Below, in pieces: positions 8,524 to 23,006 of a DNA stretch of 64,000 nucleotides. Position 1 is the first letter of the stretch. Each line of letters opens with the position of its first letter. The notes beneath the pieces were generated by a model. That model had not been told where the DNA came from. It saw only the letters and a list, made by a program, of their open reading frames with translations, and ran no database searches. The stretch spans positions 11,170,688 through 11,234,687 of the forward strand of contig NC_064048.1 in the NCBI RefSeq assembly GCF_932526225.1. Reading direction: 5' to 3'. Origin of the DNA: Nematostella vectensis (taxonomy: Eukaryota; Cnidaria; Anthozoa; Actiniaria; Edwardsiidae). The translations under genes were made by a program, and so were the position numbers.

Positions 8524-9721
8524 TTTGACCATAGCTATGATAACAATTTTTCAAAATTATTGTAACCAACTATTGTAACCAATTATCGCAAACCAACTTG
8601 ACTGCAAAACACTATTAGACATTTCTTTCATGTGACTGCGAAGTTGACATGTCAACATCTAGAGGGGCTTCACCCAACAAGGAATCATGGGGGACCATGA
8701 AAGCACGGTGTCGCGGAAAATTTTCCTGCCCCATTTATCAGGAACATCTGTGCAGCCGATGCCCTTAGTTGGATGGGGTGCACAGGTGCTTTGGGTATGG
8801 CCCTGTAGATGGCACAGTGACCACAAGATGTATCTGAATGAAACTGTATACTTATTTAAAATTTTAAAAACATGTGAGTGTTACTTACTTAGTTACAGTA
8901 GTTCTTTTGAATATTATCATTTACGTGTATAATTTAGATGAGTAATAAATACTTCTCATTTGTCTCGTAGAGCTCGTATCGTTCCTCCTAAATAACAAAC
9001 AAAATAATGTGTGTTATTATCTTGGTGCAAAGGAATCTACAGTAGTTTTGTAATCAAATAATTGTTTTACTATTAACACGCTTGTTCTTTCAACCAGTTT
9101 GTTGGTCTCACAAATAGACTTTTAATAAACTTGTATCCCTCCCCTCTCCACTCATTAAAGGGGCAGCGTCATGGCACTGCGCATGTCTGGAGTCAGTGTT
9201 TCTTGTAGGCTTTCAATTGTCTACACACAGTTGAACTTTAATAGTTGTCAATGCTTTGTTAAAATAATATTCGATATTTTACTGAATGTTTATTGACAGT
9301 TTGTGGGCATTTCCTTTGAATTTAAGTCTTTCACATGGACCAAAGGCTCTTAGGTCAACATTAGAATTTGACTGAAATTCATTGTGTCCTGGCCGGAGAG
9401 CTATTGCAAAGCTCTTCATCACACTGCACTTTTAAGCATATTCTATGTATGCTTCTTTGTACAAAATGTACCCCTCCTAATAAAACATTAAAGATCACAT
9501 AACTTGTTTACTTCCTCGACTCTTTGCTTTTTATTTTTGTTCTCTTACTAGGAAAATATCGAATACAAATAATCAGTAAAGCTAGCAAGCTCATTTTGCT
9601 AGCTGTATATAATGCATATCAAGCCTGTATCTTTAGTATCCTGGATCAGGTAGACGAACCTATGTCACACCACTTTTTTGATGAGTATTATAAAAAAATA
9701 CTAAAAAACGTTATCTTGAAC

Positions 9722-9756
<35 letters not shown>

Positions 9757-10233
9757 ATAGAGAAAAAAAAAGGCCATTGGCCTGGGATCGAACCCGGCCT
9801 AAAGAACAAAACGGAAACCATACATACGGATTACCCAATCGGTATGGCAGCACAAGGCTTTTACGGAAGGCTGTAAAGAACCCGAAGGCCCCCCAAGCAC
9901 CGATATTTCCGGCGAATATGCTGTACAACACTCTTGCAAGGTATTCCAACCCGCGCATTAATGGGGAGGACAATAACCAGGATCCCAGGCCTGTAATACG
10001 GTTACGCCACGCACAGCTCGCTGAGATATAGGATGAAAAAAAATACAGGTCTATGTGGGCGTTTTGGGTCCCTTGGGGGCTCGCTATGTCGGCGTGGCAT
10101 CGTAACGCACGCGGGCGCATTGTCTTTTATTGTGTACAGAATGTCTCTGTCGTTTTTTGCTTTACTTTTAGTTTTGCTTTATTTTTATTATTATTTTTTT
10201 TTAGTCTTTTTATTTGCAGTTCTATGTACAGTA
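8524..10233 (+). repeat. Unit copy 6 (family A)
   Basis: Length 1,710 bp, 28-A tract (9727-9754). It carries TATCATTTA near 8917 (shared with copies 2, 7-11 and 13), a private TCTTTCACATGG near 9330, and two extra C in GGCCCCCCAAG near 9890. The extra bases fuse two small minus-strand reading frames, which explains a longer ORF there. Confidence 0.97.
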
Positions 10234-11431
10234 TTTGACCATAGCTATGATAACAATTTTTCAAAATTATTGTAACCAACTATTGTAACCAATTATCGCA
10301 AACCAACTTGACTGCAAAACACTATTAGACATTTCTTTCATGTGACTGCGAAGTTGACATGTCAACATCTAGAGGGGCTTCACCCAACAAGGAATCATGG
10401 GGGACCATGAAAGCACGGTGTCGCGGAAAATTTTCCTGCCCCATTTATCAGGAACATCTGTGCAGCCGATGCCCTTAGTTGGATGGGGTGCACAGGTGCT
10501 TTGGGTATGGCCCTGTAGATGGCACAGTGACCACAAGATGTATCTGAATGAAACTGTATACTTATTTAAAATTTTAAAAACATGTGAGTGTTACTTACTT
10601 AGTTACAGTAGTTCTTTTGAATATTATCATTTACGTGTATAATTTAGATGAGTAATAAATACTTCTCATTTGTCTCGTAGAGCTCGTATCGTTCCTCCTA
10701 AATAACAAACAAAATAATGTGTGTTATTATCTTGGTGCAAAGGAATCTACAGTAGTTTTGTAATCAAATAATTGTTTTACTATTAACACGCTTGTTCTTT
10801 CAACCAGTTTGTTGGTCTCACAAATAGACTTTTAATAAACTTGTATCCCTCCCCTCTCCACTCATTAAAGGGGCAGCGTCATGGCACTGCGCATGTCTGG
10901 AGTCAGTGTTTCTTGTAGGCTTTCAATTGTCTACACACAGTTGAACTTTAATAGTTGTCAATGCTTTGTTAAAATAATATTCGATATTTTACTGAATGTT
11001 TATTGACAGTTTGTGGGCATTTCCTTTGAATTTAAGTCTTCCACATGGACCAAAGGCTCTTAGGTCAACATTAGAATTTGACTGAAATTCATTGTGTCCT
11101 GGCCGGAGAGCTATTGCAAAGCTCTTCATCACACTGCACTTTTAAGCATATTCTATGTATGCTTCTTTGTACAAAATGTACCCCTCCTAATAAAACATTA
11201 AAGATCACATAACTTGTTTACTTCCTCGACTCTTTGCTTTTTATTTTTGTTCTCTTACTAGGAAAATATCGAATACAAATAATCAGTAAAGCTAGCAAGC
11301 TCATTTTGCTAGCTGTATATAATGCATATCAAGCCTGTATCTTTAGTATCCTGGATCAGGTAGACGAACCTATGTCACACCACTTTTTTGATGAGTATTA
11401 TAAAAAAATACTAAAAAACGTTATCTTGAAC

Positions 11432-11468
<37 letters not shown>

Positions 11469-11943
11469 ATAGAGAAAAAAAAAGGCCATTGGCCTGGGAT
11501 CGAACCCGGCCTAAAGAACAAAACGGAAACCATAAATACGGATTACCCAATCGGTATGGCAGCACAAGGCTTTTACGGAAGGCTGTAAAGAACCCGAAGG
11601 CCCCAAGCACCGATATTTCCGGCGAATATGCTGTACAACACTCTTGCAAGGTATTCCAACCCGCGCATTAATGGGGAGGACAATAACCAGGATCCCAGGC
11701 CTGTAATACGGTTACGCCACGCACAGCTCGCTGAGATATAGGATGAAAAAAAATACAGGTCTATGTGGGCGTTTTGGGTCCCTTGGGGGCTCGCTATGTC
11801 GGCGTGGCATCGTAACGCACGCGGGCGCATTGTCTTTTATTGTGTACAGAATGTCTCTGTCGTTTTTTGCTTTACTTTTAGTTTTGCTTTATTTTTATTA
11901 TTATTTTTTTTTAGTCTTTTTATTTGCAGTTCTATGTACAGTA
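10234..11943 (+). repeat. Unit copy 7 (family A, CATAAATAC subgroup)
   Basis: Length 1,710 bp, 30-A tract (11437-11466). It is the first of a run of near-identical copies with CATAAATAC in place of CATACATAC between the A-box-like and B-box-like motifs (about 11534). Confidence 0.97.
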
Positions 11944-13141
11944 TTTGACCATAGCTATGATAACAATTTTTCAAAATTATTGTAACCAACTATTGTAACC
12001 AATTATCGCAAACCAACTTGACTGCAAAACACTATTAGACATTTCTTTCATGTGACTGCGAAGTTGACATGTCAACATCTAGAGGGGCTTCACCCAACAA
12101 GGAATCATGGGGGACCATGAAAGCACGGTGTCGCGGAAAATTTTCCTGCCCCATTTATCAGGAACATCTGTGCAGCCGATGCCCTTAGTTGGATGGGGTG
12201 CACAGGTGCTTTGGGTATGGCCCTGTAGATGGCACAGTGACCACAAGATGTATCTGAATGAAACTGTATACTTATTTAAAATTTTAAAAACATGTGAGTG
12301 TTACTTACTTAGTTACAGTAGTTCTTTTGAATATTATCATTTACGTGTATAATTTAGATGAGTAATAAATACTTCTCATTTGTCTCGTAGAGCTCGTATC
12401 GTTCCTCCTAAATAACAAACAAAATAATGTGTGTTATTATCTTGGTGCAAAGGAATCTACAGTAGTTTTGTAATCAAATAATTGTTTTACTATTAACACG
12501 CTTGTTCTTTCAACCAGTTTGTTGGTCTCACAAATAGACTTTTAATAAACTTGTATCCCTCCCCTCTCCACTCATTAAAGGGGCAGCGTCATGGCACTGC
12601 GCATGTCTGGAGTCAGTGTTTCTTGTAGGCTTTCAATTGTCTACACACAGTTGAACTTTAATAGTTGTCAATGCTTTGTTAAAATAATATTCGATATTTT
12701 ACTGAATGTTTATTGACAGTTTGTGGGCATTTCCTTTGAATTTAAGTCTTCCACATGGACCAAAGGCTCTTAGGTCAACATTAGAATTTGACTGAAATTC
12801 ATTGTGTCCTGGCCGGAGAGCTATTGCAAAGCTCTTCATCACACTGCACTTTTAAGCATATTCTATGTATGCTTCTTTGTACAAAATGTACCCCTCCTAA
12901 TAAAACATTAAAGATCACATAACTTGTTTACTTCCTCGACTCTTTGCTTTTTATTTTTGTTCTCTTACTAGGAAAATATCGAATACAAATAATCAGTAAA
13001 GCTAGCAAGCTCATTTTGCTAGCTGTATATAATGCATATCAAGCCTGTATCTTTAGTATCCTGGATCAGGTAGACGAACCTATGTCACACCACTTTTTTG
13101 ATGAGTATTATAAAAAAATACTAAAAAACGTTATCTTGAAC

Positions 13142-13182
<41 letters not shown>

Positions 13183-13654
13183 GAGAAAAAAAAAGGCCAT
13201 TGGCCTGGGATCGAACCCGGCCTAAAGAACAAAACGGAAACCATAAATACGGATTACCCAATCGGTATGGCAGCACAAGGCTTTTACGGAAGGCTGTAAA
13301 GAACCCGAAGGCCCCAAGCACCGATATTTCCGGCGAATATGCTGTACAACACTCTTGCAAGGTATTCCAACCCGCGCATTAATGGGGAGGACAATAACCA
13401 GGATCCCAGGCCTGTAATACGGTTACGCCACGCACAGCTCGCTGAGATATAGGATGAAAAAAAATACAGGTCTATGTGGGCGTTTTGGGTCCCTTGGGGG
13501 CTCGCTATGTCGGCGTGGCATCGTAACGCACGCGGGCGCATTGTCTTTTATTGTGTACAGAATGTCTCTGTCGTTTTTTGCTTTACTTTTAGTTTTGCTT
13601 TATTTTTATTATTATTTTTTTTTAGTCTTTTTATTTGCAGTTCTATGTACAGTA
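11944..13654 (+). repeat. Unit copy 8 (family A, CATAAATAC subgroup)
   Basis: Length 1,711 bp. The 32-A tract (13147-13178) runs straight into TATAGAG, because the CC of the usual CCATAGAG spacer is lost. Otherwise it is very close to copies 7, 9 and 10. Confidence 0.97.
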
Positions 13655-14852
13655 TTTGACCATAGCTATGATAACAATTTTTCAAAATTATTGTAACCAA
13701 CTATTGTAACCAATTATCGCAAACCAACTTGACTGCAAAACACTATTAGACATTTCTTTCATGTGACTGCGAAGTTGACATGTCAACATCTAGAGGGGCT
13801 TCACCCAACAAGGAATCATGGGGGACCATGAAAGCACGGTGTCGCGGAAAATTTTCCTGCCCCATTTATCAGGAACATCTGTGCAGCCGATGCCCTTAGT
13901 TGGATGGGGTGCACAGGTGCTTTGGGTATGGCCCTGTAGATGGCACAGTGACCACAAGATGTATCTGAATGAAACTGTATACTTATTTAAAATTTTAAAA
14001 ACATGTGAGTGTTACTTACTTAGTTACAGTAGTTCTTTTGAATATTATCATTTACGTGTATAATTTAGATGAGTAATAAATACTTCTCATTTGTCTCGTA
14101 GAGCTCGTATCGTTCCTCCTAAATAACAAACAAAATAATGTGTGTTATTATCTTGGTGCAAAGGAATCTACAGTAGTTTTGTAATCAAATAATTGTTTTA
14201 CTATTAACACGCTTGTTCTTTCAACCAGTTTGTTGGTCTCACAAATAGACTTTTAATAAACTTGTATCCCTCCCCTCTCCACTCATTAAAGGGGCAGCGT
14301 CATGGCACTGCGCATGTCTGGAGTCAGTGTTTCTTGTAGGCTTTCAATTGTCTACACACAGTTGAACTTTAATAGTTGTCAATGCTTTGTTAAAATAATA
14401 TTCGATATTTTACTGAATGTTTATTGACAGTTTGTGGGCATTTCCTTTGAATTTAAGTCTTCCACATGGACCAAAGGCTCTTAGGTCAACATTAGAATTT
14501 GACTGAAATTCATTGTGTCCTGGCCGGAGAGCTATTGCAAAGCTCTTCATCACACTGCACTTTTAAGCATATTCTATGTATGCTTCTTTGTACAAAATGT
14601 ACCCCTCCTAATAAAACATTAAAGATCACATAACTTGTTTACTTCCTCGACTCTTTGCTTTTTATTTTTGTTCTCTTACTAGGAAAATATCGAATACAAA
14701 TAATCAGTAAAGCTAGCAAGCTCATTTTGCTAGCTGTATATAATGCATATCAAGCCTGTATCTTTAGTATCCTGGATCAGGTAGACGAACCTATGTCACA
14801 CCACTTTTTTGATGAGTATTATAAAAAAATACTAAAAAACGTTATCTTGAAC

Positions 14853-14890
<38 letters not shown>

Positions 14891-15365
14891 ATAGAGAAAA
14901 AAAAAGGCCATTGGCCTGGGATCGAACCCGGCCTAAAGAACAAAACGGAAACCATAAATACGGATTACCCAATCGGTATGGCAGCACAAGGCTTTTACGG
15001 AAGGCTGTAAAGAACCCGAAGGCCCCAAGCACCGATATTTCCGGCGAATATGCTGTACAACACTCTTGCAAGGTATTCCAACCCGCGCATTAATGGGGAG
15101 GACAATAACCAGGATCCCAGGCCTGTAATACGGTTACGCCACGCACAGCTCGCTGAGATATAGGATGAAAAAAAATACAGGTCTATGTGGGCGTTTTGGG
15201 TCCCTTGGGGGCTCGCTATGTCGGCGTGGCATCGTAACGCACGCGGGCGCATTGTCTTTTATTGTGTACAGAATGTCTCTGTCGTTTTTTGCTTTACTTT
15301 TAGTTTTGCTTTATTTTTATTATTATTTTTTTTTAGTCTTTTTATTTGCAGTTCTATGTACAGTA
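13655..15365 (+). repeat. Unit copy 9 (family A, CATAAATAC subgroup)
   Basis: Length 1,711 bp, 31-A tract (14858-14888). I noticed no difference from copy 10 by eye, including homopolymer lengths. Confidence 0.97.
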
Positions 15366-16563
15366 TTTGACCATAGCTATGATAACAATTTTTCAAAATT
15401 ATTGTAACCAACTATTGTAACCAATTATCGCAAACCAACTTGACTGCAAAACACTATTAGACATTTCTTTCATGTGACTGCGAAGTTGACATGTCAACAT
15501 CTAGAGGGGCTTCACCCAACAAGGAATCATGGGGGACCATGAAAGCACGGTGTCGCGGAAAATTTTCCTGCCCCATTTATCAGGAACATCTGTGCAGCCG
15601 ATGCCCTTAGTTGGATGGGGTGCACAGGTGCTTTGGGTATGGCCCTGTAGATGGCACAGTGACCACAAGATGTATCTGAATGAAACTGTATACTTATTTA
15701 AAATTTTAAAAACATGTGAGTGTTACTTACTTAGTTACAGTAGTTCTTTTGAATATTATCATTTACGTGTATAATTTAGATGAGTAATAAATACTTCTCA
15801 TTTGTCTCGTAGAGCTCGTATCGTTCCTCCTAAATAACAAACAAAATAATGTGTGTTATTATCTTGGTGCAAAGGAATCTACAGTAGTTTTGTAATCAAA
15901 TAATTGTTTTACTATTAACACGCTTGTTCTTTCAACCAGTTTGTTGGTCTCACAAATAGACTTTTAATAAACTTGTATCCCTCCCCTCTCCACTCATTAA
16001 AGGGGCAGCGTCATGGCACTGCGCATGTCTGGAGTCAGTGTTTCTTGTAGGCTTTCAATTGTCTACACACAGTTGAACTTTAATAGTTGTCAATGCTTTG
16101 TTAAAATAATATTCGATATTTTACTGAATGTTTATTGACAGTTTGTGGGCATTTCCTTTGAATTTAAGTCTTCCACATGGACCAAAGGCTCTTAGGTCAA
16201 CATTAGAATTTGACTGAAATTCATTGTGTCCTGGCCGGAGAGCTATTGCAAAGCTCTTCATCACACTGCACTTTTAAGCATATTCTATGTATGCTTCTTT
16301 GTACAAAATGTACCCCTCCTAATAAAACATTAAAGATCACATAACTTGTTTACTTCCTCGACTCTTTGCTTTTTATTTTTGTTCTCTTACTAGGAAAATA
16401 TCGAATACAAATAATCAGTAAAGCTAGCAAGCTCATTTTGCTAGCTGTATATAATGCATATCAAGCCTGTATCTTTAGTATCCTGGATCAGGTAGACGAA
16501 CCTATGTCACACCACTTTTTTGATGAGTATTATAAAAAAATACTAAAAAACGTTATCTTGAAC

Positions 16564-16601
<38 letters not shown>

Positions 16602-17076
16602 ATAGAGAAAAAAAAAGGCCATTGGCCTGGGATCGAACCCGGCCTAAAGAACAAAACGGAAACCATAAATACGGATTACCCAATCGGTATGGCAGCACAA
16701 GGCTTTTACGGAAGGCTGTAAAGAACCCGAAGGCCCCAAGCACCGATATTTCCGGCGAATATGCTGTACAACACTCTTGCAAGGTATTCCAACCCGCGCA
16801 TTAATGGGGAGGACAATAACCAGGATCCCAGGCCTGTAATACGGTTACGCCACGCACAGCTCGCTGAGATATAGGATGAAAAAAAATACAGGTCTATGTG
16901 GGCGTTTTGGGTCCCTTGGGGGCTCGCTATGTCGGCGTGGCATCGTAACGCACGCGGGCGCATTGTCTTTTATTGTGTACAGAATGTCTCTGTCGTTTTT
17001 TGCTTTACTTTTAGTTTTGCTTTATTTTTATTATTATTTTTTTTTAGTCTTTTTATTTGCAGTTCTATGTACAGTA
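15366..17076 (+). repeat. Unit copy 10 (family A, CATAAATAC subgroup)
   Basis: Length 1,711 bp, 31-A tract (16569-16599). It looks identical to copy 9, which implies very recent duplication, recent conversion, or collapsed and re-expanded assembly. Confidence 0.97.
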
Positions 17077-18277
17077 TTTGACCATAGCTATGATAACAAT
17101 TTTTCAAAATTATTGTAACCAACTATTGTAACCAATTATCGCAAACCAACTTGACTGCAAAACACTATTAGACATTTCTTTCATGTGACTGCGAAGTTGA
17201 CATGTCAACATCTAGAGGGGCTTCACCCAACAAGGAATCATGGGGGACCATGAAAGCACGGTGTCGCGGAAAATTTTCCTGCCCCATTTATCAGGAACAT
17301 CTGTGCAGCCGATGCCCTTAGTTGGATGGGGTGCACAGGTGCTTTGGGTATGGCCCTGTAGATGGCACAGTGACCACAAGATGTATCTGAATGAAACTGT
17401 ATACTTATTTAAAATTTTAAAAACATGTGAGTGTTACTTACTTAGTTACAGTAGTTCTTTTGAATATTATCATTTACGTGTATAATTTAGATGAGTAATA
17501 AATACTTCTCATTTGTCTCGTAGAGCTCGTATCGTTCCTCCTAAATAACAAACAAAATAATGTGTGTTATTATCTTGGTGCAAAGGAATCTACAGTAGTT
17601 TTGTAATCAAATAATTGTTTTACTATTAACACGCTTGTTCTTTCAACCAGTTTGTTGGTCTCACAAATAGACTTTTAATAAACTTGTATCCCTCCCCTCT
17701 CCACTCATTAAAGGGGCAGCGTCATGGCACTGCGCATGTCTGGAGTCAGTGTTTCTTGTAGGCTTTCAATTGTCTACACACAGTTGAACTTTAATAGTTG
17801 TCAATGCTTTGTTAAAATAATATTCGATATTTTACTGAATGTTTATTGACAGTTTGTGGGCATTTCCTTTGAATTTAAGTCTTCCACATGGACCAAAGGC
17901 TCTTAGGTCAACATTAGAATTTGACTGAAATTCATTGTGTCCTGGCCGGAGAGCTATTGCAAAGCTCTTCATCACACTGCACTTTTAAGCATATTCTATG
18001 TATGCTTCTTTGTACAAAATGTACCCCTCCTAATAAAACATTAAAGATCACATAACTTGTTTACTTCCTCGACTCTTTGCTTTTTATTTTTGTTCTCTTA
18101 CTAGGAAAATATCGAATACAAATAATCAGTAAAGCTAGCAAGCTCATTTTGCTAGCTGTATATAATGCATATCAAGCCTGTATCTTTAGTATCCTGGATC
18201 AGGTAGACGAACCTATGTCACACCACTTTTTTGATGAGTATTATAAAAAAATACTAAAAAACGTTATCTTGAACTGT
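17077..18277 (+). repeat. Unit copy 11 (family A), cut off by the assembly gap
   Basis: The first 1,201 bp of the unit match copies 7-10, including TATCATTTA. The sequence stops at GAACTGT, two bases before the poly-A tract would begin. The last ~510 bp of this unit are not in the window. Confidence 0.95.
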
Positions 18278-18477
18278 NNNNNNNNNNNNNNNNNNNNNNN
18301 NNNNNNNNNNNNNNNNNNNNNNNNNNNNNNNNNNNNNNNNNNNNNNNNNNNNNNNNNNNNNNNNNNNNNNNNNNNNNNNNNNNNNNNNNNNNNNNNNNNN
18401 NNNNNNNNNNNNNNNNNNNNNNNNNNNNNNNNNNNNNNNNNNNNNNNNNNNNNNNNNNNNNNNNNNNNNNNNNNNNN
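18278..18477. other. Assembly gap, exactly 200 N
   Basis: A run of 200 N. It begins immediately before a poly-A tract and ends at unit position 153 of the next readable copy. On the ~1,710-bp period, at least about 661 bp should lie here, so 200 is a placeholder size. Confidence 0.99.
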
Positions 18478-19523
18478 AACAAGGAATCATGGGGGACCAT
18501 GAAAGCACGGTGTCGCGGAAAATTTTCCTACCCCATTTATAAGGAACATCTGTGCAGCCGATGCCCTTAGTTGGATGGGGTGCACAGGTGCTTTGGGTAT
18601 GACCCTGTAGATGGCACAGTGACCACAAGATGTATCTGAATGAAACTGTATACTTATTTAAAATTTTAAAAACATGTGAGTGTTACTTACTTAGTTACAG
18701 TAGTTCTTTTGAATATTATTATTTACGTGTATAATTTAGATGATTAATAAATACTTCTCATTTGTCTCGTAGAGCTCGTATCGTTCATCCTAAATAACAA
18801 ACAAAATAATGTGTGTTATTATCTTGGTGCAAACGAATCTACAGTAGTTTTGTAATCAAATAATTGTTTTACTATTAACACACTTGTTCCTTCAACCAGT
18901 TTTTTGGTCTCACAAATAGACTTTTAATAAACTTGTATCCCTCCCCTCTCCACTCATTAAAGGGGCAGCGTCATGGCACTGCGCATGTCTGGAGTCAGTG
19001 TTTCTTGTAGGCTTTCAATTGTCTACACACAGTTGAACTTTAATAGTTGTCAATGCTTTGTTAAAATAATATTCGATATTTTACTGAATGTTTATTGACA
19101 GTTTGTGGGCATTTCCTTTGAATTCAAGTCTTCCACATGTACCAAAGGCTCTTAGGTCAACATTAGAATTTGACTGAAATTCATTGTGTCCTGGCCGGAG
19201 AGCTATTGCAAAGCTCTTCATCACACTGCACTTTTAAGCATATTCTATGTATGCTTCTTTGTACAAAATGTACCCCTCCTAATAAAACATTAAAGATCAC
19301 ATAACTTGTTTACTTCCTCGACTCTTTGCTTTTTATTTTTGTTCTCTTACTAGGAAAATATCGAATACAAATAATCAGTAAAGCTAGCAAGCTCATTTTG
19401 CTAGCTGTATATAATGCATATCAAGCCTGTATCTTTAGTATCCTGGATCAGGTAGACGAACCTATGTCACACCACGTTTTTGATGAGTATTATAAAAAAA
19501 TACTAAAAAACGTTATCTTGAAC

Positions 19524-19572
<49 letters not shown>

Positions 19573-20046
19573 ATAGAGAAGAAAAAAGGCCATTGGCCTG
19601 GGATCGAACCCGGCCTAAAGAACAAAACGGAAACCATACATACGGATTACCCAATCGGTATGGCAGCACAAGGCTTTCACGGAAGGCTGTAAGTAACCCG
19701 AAGGCCCCAAGCACCGATATTTCCGGCGAATATGCTGTACAACACTCTTGCAAGGTATTCCAACCCGCGCATTAATGGGGAGGACAATAACCAGGATCCC
19801 AGGACTGTAATACGGTTACGCCACGCACAGCTCGCTGAGATATAGGATGAAAAAAAATACAGGTCTATGTGGGCGTTTTGGGTCCCTTGGGGGCTCGCTA
19901 TGTCGGCGTGGCATCGTAACGCACGCGGGCGCATTGTCTTTTATTGTGTACAGAATGTCTCTGTCGTTTTTTGCTTTACTTTTAGTTTTGCTTTATTTTT
20001 ATTATTATTTTTTTTAGTCTTTTTATTTGCAGTTCTATGTACAGTA
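18478..20046 (+). repeat. Unit copy 12 (family B variant), 5' end missing
   Basis: The first ~152 bp lie in the gap. Private variants shared almost completely with copy 14: TTCCTACCCC, TTATAAGG, GTATGACCC, GATGATTAATAA, GTTCATCC, GCAAACGAATC, TTGTTCCTTC, AGTTTTTTGG, CCACGTTTTTG, GAGAAGAAAAAAGG, CTTTCACGG, CTGTAAGTAACC and CCCAGGACTG. It has the longest poly-A tract, 43 A (19529-19571). Confidence 0.95.
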
Positions 20047-21244
20047 TTTGACCATAGCTATGATAACAATTTTTCAAAATTATTGTAACCAACTATTGTA
20101 ACCAATTATCGCAAACCAACTTGACTGCAAAACACTATTAGACATTTCTTTCATGTGACTGCGAAGTTGACATGTCAACATCTAGAGGGGCTTCACCCAA
20201 CAAGGAATCATGGGGGACCATGAAAGCACGGTGTCGCGGAAAATTTTCCTGCCCCATTTATCAGGAACATCTGTGCAGCCGATGCCCTTAGTTGGATGGG
20301 GTGCACAGGTGCTTTGGGTATGGCCCTGTAGATGGCACAGTGACCACAAGATGTATCTGAATGAAACTGTATACTTATTTAAAATTTTAAAAACATGTGA
20401 GTGTTACTTACTTAGTTACAGTAGTTCTTTTGAATATTATCATTTACGTGTATAATTTAGATGAGTAATAAATACTTCTCATTTGTCTCGTAGAGCTCGT
20501 ATCGTTCCTCCTAAATAACAAACAAAATAATGTGTGTTATTATCTTGGTGCAAAGGAATCTACAGTAGTTTTGTAATCAAATAATTGTTTTACTATTAAC
20601 ACGCTTGTTCTTTCAACCAGTTTGTTGGTCTCACAAATAGACTTTTAATAAACTTGTATCCCTCCCCTCTCCACTCATTAAAGGGGCAGCGTCATGGCAC
20701 TGCGCATGTCTGGAGTCAGTGTTTCTTGTAGGCTTTCAATTGTCTACACACAGTTGAACTTTAATAGTTGTCAATGCTTTGTTAAAATAATATTCGATAT
20801 TTTACTGAATGTTTATTGACAGTTTGTGGGCATTTCCTTTGAATTTAAGTCTTCCACATGGACCAAAGGCTCTTAGGTCAACATTAGAATTTGACTGAAA
20901 TTCATTGTGTCCTGGCCGGAGAGCTATTGCAAAGCTCTTCATCACACTGCACTTTTAAGCATATTCTATGTATGCTTCTTTGTACAAAATGTACCCCTCC
21001 TAATAAAACATTAAAGATCACATAACTTGTTTACTTCCTCGACTCTTTGCTTTTTATTTTTGTTCTCTTACTAGGAAAATATCGAATACAAATAATCAGT
21101 AAAGCTAGCAAGCTCATTTTGCTAGCTGTATATAATGCATATCAAGCCTGTATCTTTAGTATCCTGGATCAGGTAGACGAACCTATGTCACACCACTTTT
21201 TTGATGAGTATTATAAAAAAATACTAAAAAACGTTATCTTGAAC

Positions 21245-21281
<37 letters not shown>

Positions 21282-21760
21282 ATAGAGAAAAAAAAAAGGC
21301 CATTGGCCTGGGATCGAACCCGGCCTAAAGAACAAAACGGAAACCATACATACGGATTACTCAATCGGTATGGCAGCACAAGGCTTTTACGGAAGGCTGT
21401 AAAGAACCCGAAGGCCCCAAGCACCGATATTTCCGGCGAATATGCTGTACAACACTCTTGCAAGGTATTCCAACCCGCGCATTAATGGGGAGGACAATAA
21501 CCAGGATCCCAGGCCTGTAATACGGTTACGCCACGCACAGCTCGCTGAGATATAGGATGAAAAAAAAAAATACAGGTCTATGTGGGCGTTTTGGGTCCCT
21601 TGGGGGCTCGCTATGTCGGCGTGGCATCGTAACGCACGCGGGCGCATTGTCTTTTATTGTGTACAGAATGTCTCTGTCGTTTATTGCTTTACTTTTAGTT
21701 TTGCTTTATTTTTATTATTATTTTTTTTTAGTCTTTTTATTTGCAGTTCTATGTACAGTA
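20047..21760 (+). repeat. Unit copy 13 (family A copy inside family B)
   Basis: Length 1,714 bp, 30-A tract (21250-21279). All three family A markers and TATCATTTA are present, although copies 12 and 14 on either side are family B. Private changes: TTACTCAATCGG near 21360, a long A-run after GGATG near 21558, and GTTTATTGC near 21680. Confidence 0.97.
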
Positions 21761-22958
21761 TTTGACCATAGCTATGATAACAATTTTTCAAAATTATTGT
21801 AACCAACTATTGTAACCAATTATCGTAAACCAACTTGACTGCAAAACACTATTAGACATTTCTTTCATGTGACTGCGAAGTTGACATGTCAACATCTAGA
21901 GGGGCTTCACCCAACAAGGAATCATGGGGGACCATGAAAGCACGGTGTCGCGGAAAATTTTCCTACCCCATTTATAAGGAACATCTGTGCAGCCGATGCC
22001 CTTAGTTGGATGGGGTGCACAGGTGCTTTGGGTATGACCCTGTAGATGGCACAGTGACCACAAGATGTATCTGAATGAAACTGTATACTTATTTAAAATT
22101 TTAAAAACATGTGAGTGTTACTTACTTAGTTACAGTAGTTCTTTTGAATATTATTATTTACGTGTATAATTTAGATGATTAATAAATACTTCTCATTTGT
22201 CTCGTAGAGCTCGTATCGTTCATCCTAAATAACAAACAAAATAATGTGTGTTATTATCTTGGTGCAAACGAATCTACAGTAGTTTTGTAATCAAATAATT
22301 GTTTTACTATTAACACACTTGTTCCTTCAACCAGTTTTTTGGTCTCACAAATAGACTTTTAATAAACTTGTATCCCTCCCCTCTCCACTCATTAAAGGGG
22401 CAGCGTCATGGCACTGCGCATGTCTGGAGTCAGTGTTTCTTGTAGGCTTTCAATTGTCTACACACAGTTGAACTTTAATAGTTGTCAATGCTTTGTTAAA
22501 ATAATATTCGATATTTTACTGAATGTTTATTGACAGTTTGTGGGCATTTCCTTTGAATTCAAGTCTTCCACATGTACCAAAGGCTCTTAGGTCAACATTA
22601 GAATTTGACTGAAATTCATTGTGTCCTGGCCGGAGAGCTATTGCAAAGCTCTTCATCACACTGCACTTTTAAGCATATTCTATGTATGCTTCTTTGTACA
22701 AAATGTACCCCTCCTAATAAAACATTAAAGATCACATAACTTGTTTACTTCCTCGACTCTTTGCTTTTTATTTTTGTTCTCTTACTAGGAAAATATCGAA
22801 TACAAATAATCAGTAAAGCTAGCAAGCTCATTTTGCTAGCTGTATATAATGCATATCAAGCCTGTATCTTTAGTATCCTGGATCAGGTAGACGAACCTAT
22901 GTCACACCACGTTTTTGATGAGTATTATAAAAAAATACTAAAAAACGTTATCTTGAAC

Positions 22959-23006
<48 letters not shown>

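Noticed and set aside
18254-18628. Open frames spanning the N run
   Set aside because: They are artefacts of translating N bases across the assembly gap.
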